This document shows positions 7,232 through 15,560 of a DNA stretch of 44,850 nucleotides, one piece after another. The notes under the pieces were generated by a model, which searched no databases, had not been told where the DNA came from, and worked only from the letters and a program-made list of their open reading frames with translations. Every line of letters starts with the position of its first letter. Position 1 is the stretch's first letter. Location: contig JAOUMJ010000022.1 in NCBI GenBank assembly GCA_029881495.1, positions 1 to 44,850 on the forward strand, in the 5' to 3' direction. A program made the position numbers and the translations under genes. This stretch comes from Nitrospinota bacterium. Its GTDB lineage: Bacteria > Nitrospinota_A > UBA7883 > JACRGQ01.

Positions 7232-10200
7232 TTACGGATTGATGTAGGCGGAACCTGCGTTGCTAGTCGAGCCGGGATCTTCCTGAGGCGCACCGACCAC
7301 CCTGTTAGTAGTTGTCGTACCGACCGACATACCGAACCTGTCTCCCGCCGCCGCATCATACGGAGTAACTTTCGTCACGACAGTAGGTGCCGTAGCAAGG
7401 AAAGTATAGGCCGCTCCAGCCTCGCCATTTTCCAGATACGAGCCGACAACAGCATTATTGCCGTTTATCGCAACCGAGTTCCCAAACGCCGCGCCGGTCA
7501 CAGGGGTCGTGGCCTTCACTTCGGAAGTTCCGCCCGTCCATGAGTTGGTGCCGTTATTTGTAAGAAGGAATGCCGCTCCAGAAGTTGCCGAAGATGTGGT
7601 CCTATCTATCGCGCCGACAAGAGCATAGCTTGCGCTCAAGGCGACCGAATATCCGAACTTATCTCCTGCGGCGTAAACGACCATCACGTTGTTTCCGGTC
7701 GTCCATGTATTAACCACGGGATTTGCCTTATTGAATGGATGAACCGCTCCCGAATTCGCTCCCCATAGCGACTGGTACGGAGCGCCTACCATTGCGTTGT
7801 CGCCGTCTATCGCAACCGAAAATCCGAACTGAGCCCCGGCGGCGCTGACAAGCGGAAGCAACTGCGCCCTGTCGCCCCATGTATTGGAGCCGTCATCCAT
7901 GAATACATATGCCGCGCCGGCATCTCCGACCGCGCCTGGATCCTCTTGCGGTGCACCGACTATCGCAAAGAGTCCGCTTATAGAAACCGATTTACCGAAC
8001 AATCCGTTCGCGGAACCGCCGCCTGAAAGTATTTTTGTTCCCGCCGACCATGTGTTTGTAGCCGGAGTAATCAGCTTGTAAACATATGCAACGCCTTGAC
8101 TGGAATTCTTTCCAGACGCGCCGACGATCGCATAGCTTCCGCTGATGGCAACCGACTTGCCGAAGTTATCCCCCGCCGCCGGATCGCTCGCCACTATCTT
8201 GGTCGCTCTCCCCCAGCTATTGTAGGTTGCATCTCTCTTGTATATATACGCCGCCCCCGCGTCCGCCCCACCGGCATCCTCGTAAGGCGCGCCGACTATC
8301 ATGTAGTCACCGCTAATGGCGACCGCTTCGCCAAACCCGTCAGACGCCTGCGGGTCGGTAGCCGCTACCTTACCGATCGAAGTGAAGTTCCACGACGTAG
8401 CCGGAAGAGCGTTGCCCGCTGGATCGGTGATGGTCCCCGCAAGATCTACCGAATACTGCGCCTTTGCCGAAGGGAGCCATGCGTTCGGCGTGAAGGTCGC
8501 GACCGTATCACCACCGCTAAAACCTAAAGTTCCTGCGACTCCGCCAGAGACCGGGTCTGTGACTGTAAACGATGTGCCGTCTATCGTCGCGGTATCCATC
8601 GGCTCCGAGAATGTGGCGATAACTTTTGTATCAATGGCGACATTCGTCGCGCCGCTTGCCGGGCTCTTAATTGTTACGGACGGAGGGGTGGTATCGATAT
8701 CTATTCCGTCACTGTTCCCCGACCACGCGCCGATATTGCCGGCAGTATCGACCGCGCGCACTTTAGCGAATAGAGTCTCTCCATCTGCACCGGTTATATC
8801 CTTGGTCAGAACATTGCCGACTGTGCCGCTGAACTTGGTACTCCCTCCAGGTATCGTACCTACTTGCAGTTCGTAGCTCGCCACGCCGCTACCACCTACA
8901 TCAGCAGATGCCCCCCAGCTGAATGTCACGGTGGTGACCTGACTGTATACCCCAGCGTCGGTGGGGGTGCCCGGTGCTGTCGGCAGAGTTATGTCGATAG
9001 TAATGCCGTCGCTGTTCCCCGACCACGCGCCCGTCAATCCCGCGCCGTTCACCGCCTGAACACGGGCGTAAAGCGTATTCGTATCAACGCCGGTAACATT
9101 CTTCGTAAGGACATTGCCGACATTGCCGCTGAATATGTCGCTTCCCCCCGGAGCGGTCCCAACCTGAAGGTTGTAGCTCGCTATTCCGCTTCCGGCGTCT
9201 GTCGCCGCAGCCCAGTTGAACGTCACCGTAGCGCTCGTGCTCCATAGCCCAGCATCTGTCGGTATTCCCGGCGCTGACGAAGCCGATGTATCTATCGTTA
9301 TCCCGTCGCTGTTCGCGGAGAAACTCCCCGCGGTTCCGGCGCCGTTTACCGCCTGAACTTTCGCGTATAGGGTATCGCCGTTGTTGCCGGTAATATTCTT
9401 TGAAAGAACATTTCCGACATCAGCGTTGAATACGTCGCTCCCGCCCGGCGTGGTGCCGACCTGGAGAACGTAACTGGCGACCCCGCTCTCGGCGTCCGCC
9501 GAGGCGACCCAGCTGAATGTAACCGTTGTGTTAGAAGTATATGTTCCTCCGTCTGTCGGGGTGCCGGGTGTGCTTGGCTGTGTGATATCTATCGTTATCC
9601 CGTCGCTGTTGCCTGAAAACGCTCCGCTAAGCCCCGCCCCGTTAACGGCCTGCACGCGCGCGTATAACGTTTGCGAATGCGAACCGGTAACAGTTTTCGT
9701 GAGTACGTTGCCGACGTCGCCGTTGAAGATGTCGCTTCCACCCTGAGATGTGCCTACTTGAAGATAATAGGATGTCACGCCGCTGTTTCCATCAACGGCA
9801 GGGGTCCAGTTGAATGTCACCGATGTCGAAGTGCTGTACACCCCAGCGTCTGACGGTATCCCCGGCGATGAAGGAGCAGTAGTGTCTATCGTTATGCCGT
9901 CGCTGTTCCCAGACCAGCTACCCACCGTACCCGCGCCGTTCTCCGCCTGAACCCGCGCGTAGAGGATGTCGCCGGTCACGCCGTTAATATCGTATGTGAG
10001 GACGTTGCCGATTGGACCGTTGAACTTGTTGCTCCCGCCGGGGGTCGTACCGACCTGGAGGTAGTAGTTTACGACCGTGCTTTCAGGGTCGGTTGCCGCC
10101 GTCCAGTTGAATGTCACTGTGGTAGAGCCGCTGTAAACGCCGATATCGGTAGGCGTTCCGGGGGTCGTCGGCGAAGTTGTATCTATAGTTATTCCGTTGC

Positions 10201-12877
10201 TGTTGCCGGACCATGCGCCTGTCGACCCGGCGCCGTTTACCGCCTGAACGCGGGCGTATAACGTATTACCGTTAGAGCCTGTCACGTTCTTTGTAAGTAC
10301 GTTGCCGACATCCCCGCTGAAGATATCGCTACCCCCCGGCGATGTACCGACCTGCAGATTGTATGAAGTGACGCCGCTGTCGGCATCAGTAGCGCCTGTC
10401 CAGATGAAGGTCACCGTAGTTGACGTTGTGTAGACCCCGGCGTCCGTCGGAACTCCCGGCACGCCGGGCGGAGATGTATCTATCGTGATCCCGTCGCTGT
10501 TTCCCGACCATGGGCTTACGTCACCCGTACCGTTCACCGACTGTACGCGGGCGTAAAGGGTCTGCCCGTGTGAACCGGCAATATCCTTCGTGAGAACATT
10601 GCCGACATCGCCGCTGAATATGTTGCTCCCGCCCGGGGCGGTTCCTACCTGCAGGTTGTAGCTTGCTACGCCGCTCTGCATATCCGCACCCGCCGCCCAT
10701 GTGAAGATCACCGTCGTCGACGATGTATACAGACCGTCATCAGTCGGGATCCCCGGAGCGGATGGGAGGGTCTGGTCTATAAGGAGTTCATCGAAAGTCG
10801 CATCCGTCCCCGCGTTGCCGACTCCGTCTGTGGCCGTGACCGCGACGTCATATGTATTATCCGTGAGCGCGGCAAGAGCATTAGCCGCAAGCGTCCAAGT
10901 GCCGTTGCCGTTGTTCACTGCAGTCTTCGTCTGCGCGTTTACGACCACAGAGATCGTCGCGCCGTTGTCGTCGACCGTTCCTGTAAGCTGTGGGCGGTTG
11001 TTGTTCGTAACGAGCGTATCGACCGTCACTACAGGTTTTGTGAGATCAACAAGAAGTTCATTTGTCGTCGCGTCGGTTGCCGAATTGCCCGCGACATCAA
11101 GAGCAGTGACCAATACCTCGTATGTTCCATCCGTAAGGTCGGAGTTCAGGCTTCCGGCGATAAGCGTCCATGAACCGTTCGCATTGTTCGTAGCGATCTT
11201 GGGGGCTTGCGCGCCAACCTTTACCGATATGGCCGCGGTAATGTCATCCACGTTCCCAGTCAATTCTGGATTCGCGCTCTTCGTGTTCAAACTGTTGACG
11301 GTAACCACCGGCGGGGTGAGGTCTATATCAAGTTCGTTCGTGGTAGCATCGTTCGCGAAGAGGCCGACCGTATCTGTGGCCTTCGCTTTAACGTCGTATA
11401 CCCCTTCAGGAAGAACGGTAAGGCTGTTGTCCGCAAGTATCCATGTGCCGTCGCCGTTATTCACAGCGGTCTTGGCCTGTCCGTTTACGACGAGGGTGAC
11501 GACCGTGTCCGGATCATTATCCGTCACCGTGCCTGAAAGCGGCGGCCTCTGATCATTCGTAGTGAGAGGATCGACAGTGACATCCGGCGCAGTCGTATCG
11601 ACGATTATCGCCTTGCTTCCGCTGTCGGACCAGTTACCCAATTCATCCCGTTCCTGCACATAGAGGGTATATGTACCGTCCGCGAGCGGCGATGATGGGA
11701 CGAGAGAAGTTGCTGTAGTTTCCGTTGTGTTTGCCGTCATGTCCGGGTTGTTCATCCTGTACCTGTAAGTGCCGACGCCGTCGCCGTCGCCGGGGGTCCA
11801 GCTCCATGTCGGCTGAGTATTGTCTGTCGGTGACGAGCCGGTGACGACAGGCGCGTTCGGCGGGGTGGTATCTACTATGATCGCGGCGAAGCCGGAATCG
11901 GACCAGTTGCCCGGTTCGTCCCGCTCCTGAACGTAAAGTGTGTGCGGACCATCCGTGAGTGCGGATGTTGGAGTGAATTCAAGAAAAGTGGTCTCTGTGG
12001 AAGCTACTGAAAGATCCTTGTCGTCAAGTTTATATCTGAATGTTCCGTTCCCCCCACCACCCGCAACCCAGCTCCATGTAGGGGTGGGATCTTTTGTCTT
12101 TGGCGGATTTTCGACAGATACTACAGGGGGGCTGGGGACCGGTCCATCCACCTTGATATCAAAATATCCGGATATCGACCAGTCGCCAAAGTCGTTCCTC
12201 TCCTGTACGTAAAGGGTGTAAACGCCGTTCGGAAATCCGGGGAGATCCGGCGTGTATGTCAGCTCGGTAGTTTCCATTGCGTCCACTATCGCGGTCTCAT
12301 CATCTACCGCGTATCTAAAGGTTCCGTTCCCTCCGCCGTTACCGAACCATGTCCATACGGGGGTGCTGTCGAGGCTAGGTGTTGTCCCGGATACGGTAGG
12401 AGCGGCAGGCATCGCAATCGGCGTGGCGTTTACGACAGCCGACTCCTTGCTCTCGCCATACCTGCTTACAGCCGTCACGACATAGTAATACTTCGAACCC
12501 CCTTCTAGATCCTTGTGCGTATATGTAGGTTTTAAAATTCCGTTAATCTTTGTGCCGTTTGTCGAAGAAACTATTGGCCCAGCAGGAAGATCAAGGATAA
12601 ATGTGTCTGTTGAGGTAGATGTCAGCGTGTCTGTGGATGTCAAGGTCGATGTGTCGGTAGAGGTAGGCGCTTCCTTCACCCAGTAGATATTGTAGGAGTC
12701 TGCCCTGAAGACTTCGTTCCAGGTAAGCGTAACTTCCACGATACCCGGTTCCGCCGCGGTGGCTACTACATTCTGCGGAATAGAAGGCTCATTGCCTGTC
12801 TGCTGAATGCCGCATGAGGCAAAGATGACCGCAAAAGCCGCCGCAAAAATAAATTTTACAGCCGGACGAAGAAACAT
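7232..12877 (-). CDS. Giant modular lipoprotein with FN3, Ig-like repeats and a seven-blade FG-GAP propeller
   Basis: About 1,880 residues. Numbered from the longer frame start at 12898, the lipobox is FASC with Cys29. The order is: FN3 (38-162, interrupted by a Ser/Thr/Asp-rich insert at 79-100); three Ig-like domains with YTLYVQERDE-type motifs (163-436); three others with LTGTVDDN and NGTWTL motifs (437-709); seven repeats of about 99 residues (711-1404); one Big_5-like domain with ATFSEPMD (1405-1507); and seven FG-GAP repeats (FGxSVAISGxxAIVGAP type, 1509-1888). Seven FG-GAP units match one integrin-alpha-like propeller. The ATG at 12877 has GGAAGTGAG upstream and puts the basic residues right before the hydrophobic core, so I prefer it. 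Probably surface-exposed and adhesive or matrix-binding; no catalytic domain is seen. Confidence 0.9.
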   Translation of the reverse strand: MFLRPAVKFIFAAAFAVIFASCGIQQTGNEPSIPQNVVATAAEPGIVEVTLTWNEVFRADSYNIYWVKEAPTSTDTSTLTSTDTLTSTSTDTFILDLPAGPIVSSTNGTKINGILKPTYTHKDLEGGSKYYYVVTAVSRYGESKESAVVNATPIAMPAAPTVSGTTPSLDSTPVWTWFGNGGGNGTFRYAVDDETAIVDAMETTELTYTPDLPGFPNGVYTLYVQERNDFGDWSISGYFDIKVDGPVPSPPVVSVENPPKTKDPTPTWSWVAGGGGNGTFRYKLDDKDLSVASTETTFLEFTPTSALTDGPHTLYVQERDEPGNWSDSGFAAIIVDTTPPNAPVVTGSSPTDNTQPTWSWTPGDGDGVGTYRYRMNNPDMTANTTETTATSLVPSSPLADGTYTLYVQERDELGNWSDSGSKAIIVDTTAPDVTVDPLTTNDQRPPLSGTVTDNDPDTVVTLVVNGQAKTAVNNGDGTWILADNSLTVLPEGVYDVKAKATDTVGLFANDATTNELDIDLTPPVVTVNSLNTKSANPELTGNVDDITAAISVKVGAQAPKIATNNANGSWTLIAGSLNSDLTDGTYEVLVTALDVAGNSATDATTNELLVDLTKPVVTVDTLVTNNNRPQLTGTVDDNGATISVVVNAQTKTAVNNGNGTWTLAANALAALTDNTYDVAVTATDGVGNAGTDATFDELLIDQTLPSAPGIPTDDGLYTSSTTVIFTWAAGADMQSGVASYNLQVGTAPGGSNIFSGDVGNVLTKDIAGSHGQTLYARVQSVNGTGDVSPWSGNSDGITIDTSPPGVPGVPTDAGVYTTSTTVTFIWTGATDADSGVTSYNLQVGTSPGGSDIFSGDVGNVLTKNVTGSNGNTLYARVQAVNGAGSTGAWSGNSNGITIDTTSPTTPGTPTDIGVYSGSTTVTFNWTAATDPESTVVNYYLQVGTTPGGSNKFNGPIGNVLTYDINGVTGDILYARVQAENGAGTVGSWSGNSDGITIDTTAPSSPGIPSDAGVYSTSTSVTFNWTPAVDGNSGVTSYYLQVGTSQGGSDIFNGDVGNVLTKTVTGSHSQTLYARVQAVNGAGLSGAFSGNSDGITIDITQPSTPGTPTDGGTYTSNTTVTFSWVASADAESGVASYVLQVGTTPGGSDVFNADVGNVLSKNITGNNGDTLYAKVQAVNGAGTAGSFSANSDGITIDTSASSAPGIPTDAGLWSTSATVTFNWAAATDAGSGIASYNLQVGTAPGGSDIFSGNVGNVLTKNVTGVDTNTLYARVQAVNGAGLTGAWSGNSDGITIDITLPTAPGTPTDAGVYSQVTTVTFSWGASADVGGSGVASYELQVGTIPGGSTKFSGTVGNVLTKDITGADGETLFAKVRAVDTAGNIGAWSGNSDGIDIDTTPPSVTIKSPASGATNVAIDTKVIATFSEPMDTATIDGTSFTVTDPVSGGVAGTLGFSGGDTVATFTPNAWLPSAKAQYSVDLAGTITDPAGNALPATSWNFTSIGKVAATDPQASDGFGEAVAISGDYMIVGAPYEDAGGADAGAAYIYKRDATYNSWGRATKIVASDPAAGDNFGKSVAISGSYAIVGASGKNSSQGVAYVYKLITPATNTWSAGTKILSGGGSANGLFGKSVSISGLFAIVGAPQEDPGAVGDAGAAYVFMDDGSNTWGDRAQLLPLVSAAGAQFGFSVAIDGDNAMVGAPYQSLWGANSGAVHPFNKANPVVNTWTTGNNVMVVYAAGDKFGYSVALSASYALVGAIDRTTSSATSGAAFLLTNNGTNSWTGGTSEVKATTPVTGAAFGNSVAINGNNAVVGSYLENGEAGAAYTFLATAPTVVTKVTPYDAAAGDRFGMSVGTTTTNRVVGAPQEDPGSTSNAGSAYINP
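8687..10768 (-). repeat. Seven in-frame tandem repeats of about 297 bases in the giant lipoprotein gene
   Basis: Each unit encodes about 99 residues with a core running PGTPTDAGVY, TTVTFNW, SYNLQVGT, GNVLTK, LYARVQAVNGAG and WSGNSDGITID. Unit starts fall near residues 711, 810, 909, 1008, 1107, 1206 and 1305 of the longer frame. The period is nearly constant, but the units are diverged at DNA level, so they are old duplications or are kept by selection rather than a fresh expansion. Confidence 0.88.
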
Positions 12878-13339
12878 TACAAACTCACTTCCAAACATAA
12901 AGAATTAAAAAAAATCGATTTACCTTCAAATCCCTGCACACTTCTGCATAAAAAATAGGGCAATGTTCATACCAATTATTTTAAACCCCGCCATATTTTT
13001 GGCGAAACATTACGATACGGAATGATATCTTTCAAAGCTATTGAATAATAATGATATATCTAAAATAGCACATCCCGGCCTTGATTTGTCTACATTTGTG
13101 GAAATATTTGTTTCAATTGATGATTTTGGCATAAATGTGCATATTATTATACCTAGTGCATCTAAAATACCCGGATTTCCAAATAGTTTGAACGGAAAAC
13201 CTAATCGCATCCCAGTTCGGATTTTTGACACTATTGAGAAATGTAAGATCAAAGGTTTTGCATGTTGAGTAGTAAAAACGAATTTTGTAGGAATCTGCCA
13301 TTTTTTGTCGGGTAAGGAGCGGCCGGAAGGGGGTCAATA
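12878..13339. other. AT-rich intergenic region
   Basis: It holds the upstream region of the giant lipoprotein gene (minus strand). The part from about 13000 to 13270 is notably more AT-rich than the flanking genes and contains one short open frame (described separately). I see no strong promoter or terminator. Confidence 0.5.
13041..13268 (+). pseudogene. Short open frame, possible degraded transposase start
   Basis: A 75-codon frame has a segment, TFVEIFVSIDDF, that resembles the first residues of IS982-like transposases. Nothing after it matches, there is no ribosome binding site, and the base composition differs from its neighbours. It may be an insertion-sequence remnant or chance. Terminal inverted repeats were not found. 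Confidence 0.2.
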
Positions 13340-14236
13340 CTACCAGTTTGCCCTGTATGCAAGTTCCCGTTCCTTAGCCGTCTCTATCCAATCATTCCAC
13401 TTAGCGCTGATCTCGTCATTTTGGATCCCGCTATGAAAGTGCAGTGAGAAAAAGAGATGTTTCTCATCGTTGTCGATACCTTTGGCGACAGTCTTTACCT
13501 CAATTTTGTTTATAGCATCATCCGGTTTGGCCCTGTCTGGGAAATATATAGAGACGGCATCCTGAATATCGGAGCTGTTACCGCCGTTTTGCATTTCATC
13601 CAGCGGAACAACATCCGCCTCCTCCTGCTCTCCCATGTCAACCCGCAGACCGCCGCTGGAAAGATTCTTCACAACGCCATACTTTTTCGTGCCGTCCGAA
13701 AGTTCCACCCGGATGTTCAGCGGCACCTCGCGCATCCCCCATCGAACTTCACTGCGCCTGTTTTGTGCACGGGAAATTTCCAATCCAGACCATTTGTTTC
13801 TCAAGATCGGATTCATCCTTTCACGAAGATCCTTGACCAGAAAGGGCTTGAGGAGATAGGCATTGGCCCCTTCGTATATCGCGTTTACAACGTCTTCCTT
13901 GTGCGCCTCGCCAGTGACCATAATGATCGGGACATCCCTGATGTACGGTTCTTCCGCCCTTCTTACCGTGCGCAAGACTTCGATCCCCGGAGTCTGCGGC
14001 ATATTCCAGTCGAGAAGTACCAGATCCAGTTGCGTGTTCGGATCATCGGTCTGGCGAAAAATAACAGAAAGGGCGTCCGTTCCGTTTCGCGCCTTGAACA
14101 CGTTATCGCGCTTTCTTTTAAAAGTGCAGATAGCGGAAAGCATATTTTCCATGGTTCTGATCATATTGGCCTGGTCGTCCACCAGAAGCACCTTGATCCT
14201 GTCCATATGCCTTAGAAATTCCAGATCGCTTATCAT
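13340..14236 (-). CDS. Response regulator with receiver and PilZ domains
   Basis: The N-terminal receiver has the acidic pair in LLVDDQ, the phospho-site in [10 protein letters not shown], the switch Thr in MVTGEA and Lys in LLKPF. The C-terminal PilZ domain carries the cyclic-di-GMP motifs RSEVR (RxxxR) and NLSSGG (D/NxSxxG), so c-di-GMP binding looks intact. The protein should join phosphorylation to c-di-GMP sensing, as in regulators of motility or polysaccharide export. The open frame extends upstream to 14350, but the first residues there are not conserved receiver sequence. I favour ATG at 14236 (GAGG about 12 bases upstream); ATG at 14206 is the alternative. It stands alone, divergent from marC. 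Confidence 0.88.
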   Translation of the reverse strand: MISDLEFLRHMDRIKVLLVDDQANMIRTMENMLSAICTFKRKRDNVFKARNGTDALSVIFRQTDDPNTQLDLVLLDWNMPQTPGIEVLRTVRRAEEPYIRDVPIIMVTGEAHKEDVVNAIYEGANAYLLKPFLVKDLRERMNPILRNKWSGLEISRAQNRRSEVRWGMREVPLNIRVELSDGTKKYGVVKNLSSGGLRVDMGEQEEADVVPLDEMQNGGNSSDIQDAVSIYFPDRAKPDDAINKIEVKTVAKGIDNDEKHLFFSLHFHSGIQNDEISAKWNDWIETAKERELAYRANW

Positions 14237-14635
14237 TTCCACTAATGACCTCGGAAAAAGTATCCATATCGATAACGAAGATTTCCTACTCAACGCAATT
14301 TTATACCCATTAGGGTCTAAAACGGAAATTATCATCGTATGCGGCCACAAGCCTGATTTTATTATGAAAATTTTACATGAAAATATTTAAAGGAAGAAAT
14401 TAAATGAGGCGGGGCTGGCAACAAACTTTTATTCCCGTTTTACCGGGTACAGCCGTTCGGCCAATCAGATGATCTTTGAGTGCCGCCCCTGCCTCTACAA
14501 ATAAGCTACACGATTATTGAAGTAAATACAGCCTACTAAAAATATTATTCTTAATGTAGAATTAGAGAAGTGTGAATGAATTCAACTCTCATCACAAACA
14601 GCAATCTCTCATTGTAATGATGGAGCCCGAAAGAG
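14237..14635. other. Divergent intergenic region between the receiver-PilZ gene and marC
   Basis: No supported gene. It should contain the promoters for both genes. The main content is the strongly structured 90-base element at 14406-14495, which has no T-run and is not a simple terminator. Confidence 0.5.
14406..14495. repeat. 90-base folded element with a 14-bp bulged outer stem
   Basis: Bases 14406-14420 pair with 14481-14495 in three blocks of 5, 5 and 4 bp separated by one-base bulges. Inside lies a CCCG/CGGG hairpin at 14434-14447, then a short GCCG/CGGC inverted repeat near 14452-14461. The form suggests a small RNA, a riboswitch-like leader or a small non-autonomous repeat of REP/MITE kind. 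I do not recognise a known family. Confidence 0.5.
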
Positions 14636-15277
14636 ATGCTCGACTGGGTAAAAGTAGGAAAAGACGCAGTATCCCTGTTCGCAATCATTGATCCTATAGG
14701 TTCGGTAGCCATCTTCCTAAGCCTTACAGCCCAGATGACGGAACTTCAAAAAAAGCAAACCGCAACCATCACAGCCATAACAATGGGGATAGTGCTGATA
14801 GTTTCACTTCTGATAGGCGAAAAATTCCTCCAGCTGTTCGGGATAAGCATACCTGCATTCAAGGTGGGGGGCGGGATATTGATATTTTTGCTCGCAATTG
14901 CCATGCTGAACGCACAAATCCCCGGCATTAAAAGAACTAAAGAAGAACAGCAAGAAGCAGAAGAGGCAGAAGACGTAAGAACGATCGGTGTGGTGCCTAT
15001 GGCTATTCCGCTCCTCGCTGGGCCGGGGGCAATTTCCAATGTCATTATCAATTCATACAAGATAACCAGCATGACAGGCTACCTTGTATATATCCTTACA
15101 ATAATTTTAATCGCTCTCTTCACATGGCTTACATACCGCTGGGGGGTTTCAATTTCATCCCATCTTGGTCGCACAGGAATAAACATAGTCACAAGGCTGA
15201 TGGGGCTACTTTTGGCGGCGATCTCTGTGGAAATTATCGCGAACGGTCTTAAAGGGCTCTTCCCGATACTTGCCTGA
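14636..15277 (+). CDS. MarC/UPF0056 family integral membrane protein
   Basis: A 213-residue protein with about six hydrophobic segments and the family signature DPIGSVAIFLSL near the N-terminus. A second conserved block is VVPMAIPLLAGPGAI, followed by GINIVTRLMGLLLAAISVE near the C-terminus. Family length is about 200-220 residues, so it is complete. A Glu/Ala-rich loop (about residues 100-117) separates the two halves. The family's transport role is not established, and the old link to antibiotic resistance is not supported. The start is ATG with only a weak upstream purine stretch. Same strand as the kinase cluster but 283 bases before it, so it is probably independent. Confidence 0.9.
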   Translation: MLDWVKVGKDAVSLFAIIDPIGSVAIFLSLTAQMTELQKKQTATITAITMGIVLIVSLLIGEKFLQLFGISIPAFKVGGGILIFLLAIAMLNAQIPGIKRTKEEQQEAEEAEDVRTIGVVPMAIPLLAGPGAISNVIINSYKITSMTGYLVYILTIILIALFTWLTYRWGVSISSHLGRTGINIVTRLMGLLLAAISVEIIANGLKGLFPILA

Positions 15278-15560
15278 AAACCGCGCTTCCTTTCGCTCCG
15301 TAATGTTTTCACCGACAATTTATGCGGTGTATTCTTATGTTACATATATATCAATATAATTTGTTCGGCCACTACTGCTCTGAAAATTTGCAAATTTATG
15401 CTAAAATAGCGACTAACAGTTAATCAACGCAGGAGGAGCGCTGGAGAAACTTTTCACATTTTATATATTTCGCTATTTTCTCTAAACTTTTTTGCATTTT
15501 CAATTTCGGGAGTTAGGCGTTCTTTCCACTCAGGCTCTCGACTTTGACTGAGGTTTATAG

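Noticed and set aside
8687-10768. Regular repeats as a possible CRISPR or satellite array
   Set aside because: The 297-base period is an in-frame protein repeat with diverged units; there are no short identical repeats with unique spacers.
8096-11552. Several long plus-strand frames opposite the giant lipoprotein gene
   Set aside because: They are antisense shadows of the repeats, low in complexity (Val/Ser/Pro-rich) and without ribosome binding sites or domains.
13457-14390. Plus-strand frames opposite the receiver-PilZ gene
   Set aside because: The minus strand encodes intact receiver and PilZ motifs; the plus frames have none.
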